In this document: positions 34,937 through 45,380 of the stretch, piece by piece
Numbering within the stretch: position 1 is the stretch's first letter
How the letters are laid out: every line of letters begins with the position of its first letter
Assembly: GCA_963989245.1 (NCBI GenBank)
Contig: OZ022353.1
Span: forward strand, 26,424,024 to 26,488,023
From: Nansenia antarctica
Lineage: Eukaryota > Chordata > Actinopteri > Argentiniformes > Microstomatidae
Reading direction: 5' to 3'
DNA: 64,000 nucleotides
Translations under genes and position numbers: made by a program
Notes under the pieces: generated by a model
The model's input: the letters and a program-made list of their open reading frames with translations, nothing else
What the model was told of the DNA's origin: nothing
Database searches by the model: none

Positions 34937-37900
34937 CTCTAAATGACAATCAGAGCAACTTGAATTGCGTGTGTGCAGCCTTTTGCTCAAAAGTGATCAA
35001 CGTTTCGTTTTCGGAGTCTCTTTTGACAATCTCTTCGAGAGCTGTTTTCAGTCATTAACAGAGCTGTTCTGAAAGTGTCCAAGCGGCCTGTTCTTAGAGT
35101 GGACTGTTTTTTGCATTCGTTCTCAAGTTATATTAAACTATCAAAGTGTTGTTTTCTGCCTTTCACGAGCACATTTTGACTTGTTGTTGAATAATCCTAT
35201 AATGTAACTCTAAATGACAATCAGAGCAACTTGAATTGCGTGTGTGCAGCCTTTTGCTCAAAAGTGATCAACGTTTCGTTTTCGGAGTCTCTTTTGACAA
35301 TCTCTTCGAGAGCTGTTTTCAGTCATTAACAGAGGTGTTCTGAAAGTGTCCAAGCGGCCTGTTCTTAGAGTGGACTGTTTTTTGCATTCGTTCTCAAGTT
35401 CTATCAGTGTTGTTTTCTGCTTTTCTGGAGCACATTTTGACTTGTTGCTGAATGCTCCTATAATGTAACTCTAAATGACAATCAGAGCAACTTGAATTGC
35501 GTGTGTGCAGCCTTTTGCTCAAAAGTGATCAACGTTTCGTTTTCGGAGTCTCTTTTGACAATCTCTTCGAGAGCTGTTTTCAGTCATTAACAGAGCTGTT
35601 CTGAAAGTGTCCAAGCGGCCTGTTCTTAGAGTGGACTGTTTTTTGCATTCGTTCTCAAGTTATATCAAACTATCAAAGTGTTGTTTTCTGCCTTTCACGA
35701 GCACATTTGGACTTGTTGTTGAATAATCCTATAATGTAACTCTAAATGACAATCAGAGCAACTTGAATTGCGTGTGTGCAGCCTTTTGCTCAAAAGTGAT
35801 CAACGTTTCGTTTTCAGAGTCTCTTTTGACAATCTCTTCGGGAGCTGTTTTCAGTCATTAACAGAGCTGTTCTGAAAGTGTCCAAGCGGCCTGTTCTTAG
35901 AGTGGACTGTTTTTTGCATTCGTTCTCAAGTTATATCAAACTATCAAAGTGTTGTTTTCTGCTTTTCTGGAGCACATTTTGACTTGTTGCTGAATGCTCC
36001 TATAATGTAACTCTAAATGACAATCAGAGCAACTTGAATTGCGTGTGTGCAGCCTTTTGCTCAAAAGTGATCAACGTTTCGTTTTCGGAGTCTCTTTTGA
36101 CAATCTCTTCGAGAGCTGTTTTCAGTCATTAACAGAGCTGTTCTGAAAGTGTCCAAGCGGCCTGTTCTTAGAGTGGACTGTTTTTTGCATTCGTTCTCAA
36201 GTTATATCAAACTATCAAAGTGTTGTTTTCTGCCTTTCTCGAGCACATTTTGACTTGTTGTTGAATGCTCCTATAATGTAACTCTAAATGACAATCAGAG
36301 CAACTTGAATTGCGTGTGTGCAGCCTTTTGCTCAAAAGTGATCAACGTTTCGTTTTCAGAGTCTCTTTTGACAATCTCTTCGAGAGCTGTTTTCAGTCAC
36401 TAACAGAGCTGTTCTGAAAGTGTCCAAGCGGCCTGTTCTGAGAGTGGACTGTTTTTTGCATTCGTTCTCAAGTTCTATCAGTGTTGTTTTCTGCTTTTCT
36501 GGAGCACATTTTGACTTGTTGCTGAATGCTCCTATAATGTAACTCTAAATGACAATCAGAGCAACTTGAATTGCGTGTGTGCAGCCTTTTGCTCAAAAGT
36601 GATCAACGTTTCGTTTTCGGAGTCTCTTTTGACAATCTCTTCGAGAGCTGTTTTCAGTCATTAACAGAGCTGTTCTGAAAGTGTCCAAGCGGCCTGTTCT
36701 TAGAGTGGACTGTTTTTTGCATTCGTTCTCAAGTTATATCAAACTATCAAAGTGTTGTTTTCTGCCTTTCACGAGCACATTTGGACTTGTTGTTGAATAA
36801 TCCTATAATGTAACTCTAAATGACAATCAGAGCAACTTGAATTGCGTGTGTGCAGCCTTTTGCTCAAAAGTGATCAACGTTTCGTTTTCAGAGTCTCTTT
36901 TGACAATCTCTTCGGGAGCTGTTTTCAGTCATTAACAGAGCTGTTCTGAAAGTGTCCAAGCGGCCTGTTCTTAGAGTGGACTGTTTTTTGCATTCGTTCT
37001 CAAGTTATATCAAACTATCAAAGTGTTGTTTTCTGCCTTTCACGAGCACATTTTGACTTGTTGTTGAATAATCCTATAATGTAACTCTAAATGACAATCA
37101 GAGCAACTTGAATTGCGTGTGTGCAGCCTTTTGCTCAAAAGTGATCAACGTTTCGTTTTCAGAGTCTCTTTTGACAATCTCTTCGAGAGCTGTTTTCAGT
37201 CATTAACAGAGCTGTTCTGAAAGTGTCCAAGCGGCCTGTTCTTAGAGTGGACTGTTTTTTGCATTCGTTCTCAAGTTATATCAAACTATCAAAGTGTTGT
37301 TTTCTGCCTTTCACGAGCACATTTTGACTTGTTGTTGAATAATCCTATAATGTAACTCTAAATGACAATCAGAGCAACTTGAATTGCGTGTGTGCAGCCT
37401 TTTGCTCAAAAGTGATCAACGTTTCGTTTTCAGAGTCTCTTTTGACAATCTCTTCGGGAGCTGTTTTCAGTCATTAACAGAGCTGTTCTGAAAGTGTCCA
37501 AGCGGCCTGTTCTTAGAGTGGACTGTTTTTTGCATTCGTTCTCAAGTTATATCAAACTATCAAAGTGTTGTTTTCTGCCTTTCACGAGCACATTTTGACT
37601 TGTTATTGAATAATCCTATAATGTAACTCTAAATGACAATCAGAGCAACTTGAATTGCGTGTGTGCAGCCTTTTGCTCAAAAGTGATCAACGTTTCGTTT
37701 TCAGAGTCTCTTTTGACAATCTCTTCGAGAGCTGTTTTCAGTCACTAACAGAGCTGTTCTGAAAGTGTCCAAGCGGCCTGTTCTGAGAGTGGACTGTTTT
37801 TTGCATTCGTTCTCAAGTTCTATCAGTGTTGTTTTCTGCTTTTCTGGAGCACATTTTGACTTGTTGCTGAATGCTCCTATAATGTAACTCTAAATGACAA

Positions 37901-39400
37901 TCAGAGCAACTTGAATTGCGTGTGTGCAGCCTTTTGCTCAAAAGTGATCAACGTTTCGTTTTCGGAGTCTCTTTTGACAATCTCTTCGAGAGCTGTTTTC
38001 AGTCATTAACAGAGCTGTTCTGAAAGTGTCCAAGCGGCCTGTTCTTAGAGTGGACTGTTTTTTGCATTCGTTCTCAAGTTATATCAAACTATCAAAGTGT
38101 TGTTTTCTGCCTTTCTCGAGCACATTTTGACTTGTTGTTGAATGCTCCTATAATGTAACTCTAAATGACAATCAGAGCAACTTGAATTGCGTGTGTGCAG
38201 CCTTTTGCTCAAAAGTGATCAACATTTCGTTTTCAGAGTCTCTTTTGACAATCTCTTCGAGAGCTGTTTTCAGTCACTAACAGAGCTGTTCTGAAAGTGT
38301 CCAAGCGGCCTGTTCTGAGAGTGGACTGTTTTTTGCATTCGTTCTCAAGTTCTATCAGTGTTGTTTTCTGCTTTTCTGGAGCACATTTTGACTTGTTGCT
38401 GAATGCTCCTATAATGTAACTCTAAATGACAATCAGAGCAACTTGAATTGCGTGTGTGCAGCCTTTTGCTCAAAAGTGATCAACGTTTCGTTTTCGGAGT
38501 CTCTTTTGACAATCTCTTCGAGAGCTGTTTTCAGTCATTAACAGAGCTGTTCTGAAAGTGTCCAAGCGGCCTGTTCTTAGAGTGGACTGTTTTTTGCATT
38601 CGTTCTCAAGTTATATCAAACTATCAAAGTGTTGTTTTCTGCCTTTCTCGAGCACATTTTGACTTGTTGTTGAATGCTCCTATAATGTAACTCTAAATTA
38701 CAATCAGAGCAACTTGAATTGCGTGTGTGCAGCCTTTTGCTCAAAAGTGATCAACGTTTCGTTTTCAGAGTCTCTTTTGACAATCTCTTCGAGAGCTGTT
38801 TTCAGTCATTAACAGAGCTGTTCTGAAAGTGTCCAAGCGGCCTGTTCTGAGAGTGGACTGTTTTTTGCATTCGTTCTCAAGTTCTATCAGTGTTGTTTTC
38901 TGCTTTTCTGGAGCACATTTTGACTTGTTGCTGAATGCTCCTATAATGTAACTCTAAATGACAATCAGAGCAACTTGAATTGCGCGTGTTTAGCCTTTTG
39001 CTCAAAAGTGATCAACGTTTCGTTTTCGGAGTCTCTTTTGACAATCTCTTCGAGAGCTGTTTTCAGTCATTAACAGAGCTGTTCTGAAAGTGTCCAAGCG
39101 GCCTGTTCTTAGAGTGGACTGTTTTTTGCATTCGTTCTCAAGTTATATCAAACTATCAAAGTGTTGTTTTCTGCCTTTCTGGAGCACATTTTGACTTGTT
39201 GTTGAATGCTCCTATAATGTAACTCTAAATGACAATCAGAGCAACTTGAATTGCGTGTGTGCAGCCTTTTGCTCAAAAGTGATCAACGTTTCGTTTTCAG
39301 AGTCTCTTTGACAATCTCTTTGAGAGCTGTTTTCAGTCATTAACAGAGCTGTTCTGAAAGTGTCCAAGCGGCCTGTTCTGAGAGTGGACTGTTTTTTGCA

Positions 39401-42400
39401 TTCATTCTCAAGTTCTATCAGTGTTGTTTTCTGCTTTTCTGGAGCACATTTTGACTTGTTGCTGAATGCTCCTATAATGTAACTCTAAATGACAATCAGA
39501 GCAACTTGAATTGCGTGTGTGCAGCCTTTTGCTCAAAAGTGATCAACGTTTCGTTTTCGGAGTCTCTTTTGACAATCTCTTCGAGAGCTGTTTTCAGTCA
39601 TTAACAGAGCTGTTCTGAAAGCGTCCAAGCGGCCTGTTCTTAGAGTGGACTGTTTTTTGCATTCGTTCTCAAGTTATATCAAACTATCAAAGTGTTGTTT
39701 TCTGCCTTTCTGGAGCACATTTTGACTTGTTGTTGAATGCTCCTATAATGTAACTCTAAATGACAATCAGAGTATGTTGAATTACGTGTGTGCAGCCTTT
39801 TGCTCAAAAGTTATCAATGTTTCGTTTTCAGAGTCTCTTTTGACAATCTCTTAAAGAGCTGATTTCAGTCATTAACAGAACTGTTCTGAAAGTGTCCAAG
39901 CAGCCTGTTCTGAGAGTGGACTGTTTTTTGCATTCGTTCTCAAGTTATATCAAAGTGTTGTTTTCTGCCTTTCTCGAGCACATTTGACTTGTTGTTGAAT
40001 GCTCCTATAATGTAACTCTAAATGACAATCAGAGCAACTTGAATTGCGTGTGTGCAGCCTTTTGCTCAAAAGTGATCAACGTTTCGTTTTCAGAGTCTCT
40101 TTTGACAATCTCTTCGAGAGCTGTTTTCAGTCACTAACAGAGCTGTTCTGAAAGTGTCCAAGCGGCCTGTTCTGAGAGTGGACTGTTTTTTGCATTCGTT
40201 CTCAAGTTCTATCAGTGTTGTTTTCTGCTTTTCTGGAGCACATTTTGACTTGTTGCTGAATGCTCCTATAATGTAACTCTAAATGACAATCAGAGCAACT
40301 TGAATTGCGTGTGTGCAGCCTTTTGCTCAAAAGTGATCAACGTTTCGTTTTCGGAGTCTCTTTTGACAATCTCTTCGAGAGCTGTTTTCAGTCATTAACA
40401 GAGCTGTTCTGAAAGTGTCCAAGCGGCCTGTTCTTAGAGTGGACTGTTTTTTGCATTCGTTCTCAAGTTATATCAAACTATCAAAGTGTTGTTTTCTGCC
40501 TTTCACGAGCTCATTTTGACTTGTTGTTGAATAATCCTATAATGTAACTCTAAATGACAATCAGAGCAACTTGAATTGCGTGTGTGCAGCCTTTTGCTCA
40601 AAAGTGATCAACGTTTCGTTTTCGGAGTTTTTTTTGACAATCTCTTAGAGAGCTGTTTTCAGTCATTAACAGAGCTGTTCTGAAAGTGTCCAAGCGGCCT
40701 GTTCTTAGAGTGGACTGTTTTTTGCATTCGTTCTCAAGTTATATCAAACTATCAAAGTGTTGTTTTCTGCCTTTCTGGAGCACATTTTGACTTGTTGTTG
40801 AATGCTCCTATAATGTAACTCTAAATGACAATCAGAGCAACTTGAATTGCGTGTGTGCAGCCTTTTGCTCAAAAGTGATCAACGTTTCGTTTTCAGAGTC
40901 TCTTTTGACAATCTCTTTGAGAGCTGTTTTCAGTCATTAACAGAGCTGTTCTGAAAGTGTCCAAGCGGCCTGTTCTGAGAGTGGACTGTTTTTTGCATTC
41001 ATTCTCAAGTTCTATCAGTGTTGTTTTCTGCTTTTCTGGAGCACATTTTGACTTGTTGCTGAATGCTCCTATAATGTAACTCTAAATGACAATCAGAGCA
41101 ACTTGAATTGCGTGTGTGCAGCCTTTTGCTCAAAAGTGATCAACGTTTCGTTTTCGGAGTCTCTTTTGACAATCTCTTCGAGAGCTGTTTTCAGTCATTA
41201 ACAGAGCTGTTCTGAAAGCGTCCAAGCGGCCTGTTCTTAGAGTGGACTGTTTTTTGCATTCGTTCTCAAGTTATATCAAACTATCAAAGTGTTGTTTTCT
41301 GCCTTTCTGGAGCACATTTTGACTTGTTGTTGAATGCTCCTATAATGTAACTCTAAATGACAATCAGAGTATGTTGAATTACGTGTGTGCAGCCTTTTGC
41401 TCAAAAGTTATCAATGTTTCGTTTTCAGAGTCTCTTTTGACAATCTCTTAAAGAGCTGATTTCAGTCATTAACAGAACTGTTCTGAAAGTGTCCAAGCAG
41501 CCTGTTCTGAGAGTGGACTGTTTTTTGCATTCGTTCTCAAGTTATATCAAAGTGTTGTTTTCTGCCTTTCTCGAGCACATTTGACTTGTTGTTGAATGCT
41601 CCTATAATGTAACTCTAAATGACAATCAGAGCAACTTGAATTGCGTGTGTGCAGCCTTTTGCTCAAAAGTGATCAACGTTTCGTTTTCAGAGTCTCTTTT
41701 GACAATCTCTTCGAGAGCTGTTTTCAGTCACTAACAGAGCTGTTCTGAAAGTGTCCAAGCGGCCTGTTCTGAGAGTGGACTGTTTTTTGCATTCGTTCTC
41801 AAGTTCTATCAGTGTTGTTTTCTGCTTTTCTGGAGCACATTTTGACTTGTTGCTGAATGCTCCTATAATGTAACTCTAAATGACAATCAGAGCAACTTGA
41901 ATTGCGTGTGTGCAGCCTTTTGCTCAAAAGTGATCAACGTTTCGTTTTCGGAGTCTCTTTTGACAATCTCTTTGAGAGCTGTTTTCAGTCATTAACAGAG
42001 CTGTTCTGAAAGTGTCCAAGCGGCCTGTTCTTAGAGTGGACTGTTTTTTGCATTCGTTCTCAAGTTATATCAAACTATCAAAGTGTTGTTTTCTGCCTTT
42101 CTCGAGCACATTTTGACTTGTTGTTGAATGCTCCTATAATGTAACTCTAAATGACAATCAGAGCAACTTGAATTGCGTGTGTGCAGCCTTTTGCTCAAAA
42201 GTGATCAACGTTTCGTTTCCAGAGTCTCTTTTGACAATCTCTTCGAGAGCTGTTTTCAGTCATTAACAGAGCTGTTCTGAAAGTGTCCAAGCGGCCTGTT
42301 CTGAGAGTGGACTGTTTTTTGCATTCGTTCTCAAGTTCTATCAGTGTTGTTTTCTGCTTTTCTGGAGCACATTTTGACTTGTTGCTGAATGCTCCTATAA

Positions 42401-43760
42401 TGTAACTCTAAATGACAATCAGAGCAACTTGAATTGCGTGTGTGCAGCCTTTTGCTCAAAAGTGATCAACGTTTCGTTTTCGGAGTCTCTTTTGACAATC
42501 TCTTTGAGAGCTGTTTTCAGTCATTAACAGAGCTGTTCTGAAAGTGTCCAAGCGGCCTGTTCTTAGAGTGGACTGTTTTTTGCATTCGTTCTCAAGTTAT
42601 ATCAAACTATCAAAGTGTTGTTTTCTGCCTTTCTCGAGCACATTTTGACTTGTTGTTGAATGCTCCTATAATGTAACTCTAAATGACAATCAGAGCAACT
42701 TGAATTGCGTGTGTGCAGCCTTTTGCTCAAAAGTGATCAACGTTTCGTTTTCAGAGTCTCTTTTGACAATCTCTTCGAGAGCTGTTTTCAGTCATTAACA
42801 GAGCTGTTCTGAAAGTGTCCAAGCGGCCTGTTCTGAGAGTGGACTGTTTTTTGCATTCGTTCTCAAGTTCTATCAGTGTTGTTTTCTGCTTTTCTGGAGC
42901 ACATTTTGACTTGTTGCTGAATGCTCCTATAATGTAACTCTAAATGACAATCAGAGCAACTTGAATTGCGTGTGTGCAGCCTTTTGCTCAAAAGTGATCA
43001 ACGTTTCGTTTTCGGAGTCTCTTTTGACAATCTCTTCGAGAGCTGTTTTCAGTCATTAACAGAGCTGTTCTGAAAGTGTCCAAGCGGCCTGTTCTTAGAG
43101 TGGACTGTTTTTTGCATTCGTTCTCAAGTTATATCAAACTATCAAAGTGTTGTTTTCTGCCTTTCTGGAGCACATTTTGACTTGTTGTTGAATGCTCCTA
43201 TAATGTAACTCTAAATGACAATCAGAGCAACTTGAATTGCGTGTGTGCAGCCTTTTGCTCAAAAGTGATCAACGTTTCGTTTTCAGAGTCTCTTTTGACA
43301 ATCTCTTTGAGAGCTGTTTTCAGTCATTAACAGAGCTATTCTGAAAGTGTCCAAGCGGCCTGTTCTGAGAGTGGACTGTTTTTTGCATTCATTCTCAAGT
43401 TCTATCAGTGTTGTTTTCTGCTTTTCTGGAGCACATTTTGACTTGTTGCTGAATGCTCCTATAATGTAACTCTAAATGACAATCAGAGCAACTTGAATTG
43501 CGTGTGTGCAGCCTTTTGCTCAAAAGTGATCAACGTTTCGTTTTCGGAGTCTCTTTTGACAATCTCTTCGAGAGCTGTTTTCAGTCATTAACAGAGCTGT
43601 TCTGAAAGTGTCCAAGCGGCCTGTTCTTTAGAGTGGACTGTTTTTTGCATTCGTTCTCAAGTTATATCAAACTATCAAAGTGTTGTTTTCTGCCTTTCTG
43701 GAGCACATTTTGACTTGTTGTTGAATGCTCCTATAATGTAACTCTAAATGACAATCAGAG
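39401..43760. repeat. 1597-bp six-monomer higher-order repeat with 2391-bp successor
   Basis: TTCATTCTC (39401, 40998, 43388) and the C-monomer string GTATGTTG (39772, 41369, 43760) repeat at 1597 bp and then about 2390-2391 bp. 1597 equals three A, two B and one C monomer (3 x 271 + 2 x 261 + 262). The 2391 spacing contains about three additional A2-B monomers. Confidence 0.86.
41951..43015. repeat. 532-bp A2-B dimer repeat
   Basis: The CGGAGTC-starting A2 monomer followed by a CAGAGTC-starting B monomer recurs at 41951, 42483 and 43015, exactly 532 bp (271 + 261) apart; the first two also share CTCTTTGAGAGC. The same dimer is the commonest short unit in the right half of the array, for example 52730 to 53262. 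Confidence 0.88.
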
Positions 43761-43836
43761 TATGTTGAATTACGTGTGTGCAGCCTTTTGCTCAAAAGTT
43801 ATCAATGTTTCGTTTTCAGAGTCTCTTTTGACAATC

Positions 43837-43844
43837 TCTTAAAG
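43837..43844. repeat. Target site duplication of ZBED-type hAT, left
   Basis: TCTTAAAG, repeated at 45381-45388. This sequence exists only in class C monomers, so the insertion hit a C monomer. Confidence 0.94.
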
Positions 43845-45380
43845 CAGTGGTCTTCAACCGGGGGTCCGCAGAGGTACTGCAGGGGGTCCGCCAAATTTTT
43901 TCAGAATAATTTACAATTTTCACCAAAATAATTTGTGACAATTAAAAAATATAACAAAAGTTATATTGAGTAAACTACAAGCATCAATAGGCAATAATAG
44001 GCTACTTTTGACGAAAAACTATTTACAAAATAAATTATTCCCATGGAGCAGAATCGAACGTTAGCCGTTATAGCAAGCTAGGTGTTGCGAACAACAGAAC
44101 ATGAACAGCGGAACAGAACAACAGAACTACATTGAAGTAATAGTCAATAATTAGCATATCGTTTGCAATCAAATTTAGCATAACAATACTAAAAGTAAAA
44201 ACAATATATTATTAGTTACTACTATTAATTAGTGAAGCAGGATGGATACATTTGTAACAGTAACGAGACCTCGAGCTCGAGATCCAACGGCTACTCCTTC
44301 CACCTCGGCCCCAGCAGCGCCTGTCCCAGGGGCAGAGAAACGCAAAAGAGAAAAGTCCCAAAAATATTCAGAAGTGTACCTAAAGTTTGGATTTACTTTC
44401 AAAGAAACCGAAGGAGTGGAATTGCCGGTGTGTGTTGTTTGTGCGGCGACGCTCTCAAACGAAAGCATGAAGCCATCAAAGCTGCAACGACACTTGGAGA
44501 CGAATCATGGCCACTTACAAGATAGAGCACTGGACTACTTTCAGGCTTGTCTGCACTCTCTCCAAGGCCAACAGACAATGATAAGAAAATCTGCGAAAGT
44601 CGGTGAGCCTCATATCAAGTTGCTCTTCGCGTTGCCCAGTGTAAAAAAACATACACAATTGCAGATTTGATATTGCCTGCGGCCACTGATATGTGCAAGA
44701 CCATGTTTGGGAATGATGGATATGCAGAAAAGTTGAAGACTATCCCGTTGTCAGACACAACAATTGCTCGGCGAATTGGTGAAATGGCATCGGATGTGAG
44801 GATGCAGTTAATTGAGAAATTACAAACGGCGGAGGCATTTGCACTCCAGTTGGATGAATCAGTGGACATGTCCAAAGACGCACAGCTCTTGGCATTTGTG
44901 CGCTTTGTTGACCAAGACGAAATGTGTGAAGAGTTCTTGTTTTGTCAGAAGCTTCCTGAACGCACAACAAGTGCTGACATTTTCAAAGTGATTGATGACT
45001 TTTTCGGTAAAAATGACTTAAGTTGGGCAAAGTGTGTCGCGGTGTGTACCGACGGTGCCTGCGCTATGACTATGAAAAGAGTGGACTGATGGCGCTTGTC
45101 AGAAAAGTCGCCCCCAAAGTGATGTGGACTCACTGCATGCTGCACAGAGAATCCCTCGCCGCTAAAGAAATGAGTGCTGAGTTTGCCGATGTTATGGACA
45201 CTGTTGTAAAGGCTGTAAATGTTATTAAGAAGAGTGCCCTACAAACTCGCCTCTTCGCTTCTTTATGCGCCGCTACAGGAGAGGAACACGCTTAAAAATG
45301 TTTATTACATGTGGGGGTCCCTGTTCTGGTTGTCTTTCGTCCAAGGGGTCCTTGCGCTGAAAAAGGTTGAAGACCCCTGT
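43845..45380 (+). mobile_element. 1536-bp hAT element with decayed BED-finger transposase
   Basis: Ends are CAGTGGTCTTCAACC (43845-43859) and GGTTGAAGACCCCTG (45366-45380), flanked by the 8-bp duplication TCTTAAAG. The left ~215 bp and right ~75 bp match the 507-509 bp MITEs in this window, with many substitutions, so both belong to one family. Between them lies a transposase reading region on the + strand covering only the N-terminal half of a typical hAT transposase; the coding part stops near 45295 and passes within about 10 bp into MITE-like 3' end sequence, indicating an internal deletion that removed the C-terminal hAT dimerisation region. The element therefore cannot encode a complete transposase. 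Target duplication and family assign it to the Buster/Charlie branch of hAT. It is a single copy here, unlike the MITE. Confidence 0.93.
44242..45295 (+). pseudogene. ZBED5/Charlie-like hAT transposase, N-terminal half, two frameshifts
   Basis: Relic of a DNA-binding transposase. The start ATG at 44242 has a favourable context (A at -3, G at +4). The first frame (44242-44670, 142 codons) has a basic, Ser/Pro/Ala-rich N-terminus and then a BED-type zinc finger at residues 64-89: C64-x2-C67-x16-H84-x4-H89, with the NESMKPSKLQRH context I recognise from ZBED5, FAM200 and SCAND3-type proteins. Near 44606 the family similarity moves to a second frame (about 44610-45070) containing LQLDESVD, an RNase H-like fold segment with a candidate first catalytic Asp, and VCTDGACAM, the second strand region. 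Near 45070 it moves again, to a third frame with THCMLHRE, ending at the TAA at 45293-45295. Both shifts fit single-base losses. The remainder of the catalytic fold and the C-terminal dimerisation region are missing. Not functional as it stands. I found no tetrapod-type fused domain, so a domesticated host gene is unlikely. Confidence 0.88.

Larger units (their letters stand above)
34937..43844. repeat. Satellite array block 4 (about 33 monomers)
   Basis: Starts with the right target duplication of MITE 3 and a TATATTAAAC monomer, then a B monomer with AGAGGTGTTC (35331), matching 23284 after MITE 1. From about 36 kb A2 (TCTCGAGC, TCTGGAGC, AATGCTCC) and B monomers alternate. Single-base variants such as TTCGGGAGC (near 35838, 36912, 37454) recur in neighbouring units. 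The block ends inside a C monomer at TCTTAAAG (43837-43844), the left target duplication of the next transposon. No gene seen. Confidence 0.97.

Noticed and set aside
44229..45145. Other open frames overlapping the transposase relic on both strands
   Set aside because: They are shadows of the real relic, whose three + strand frames carry the BED finger and the conserved transposase strings.
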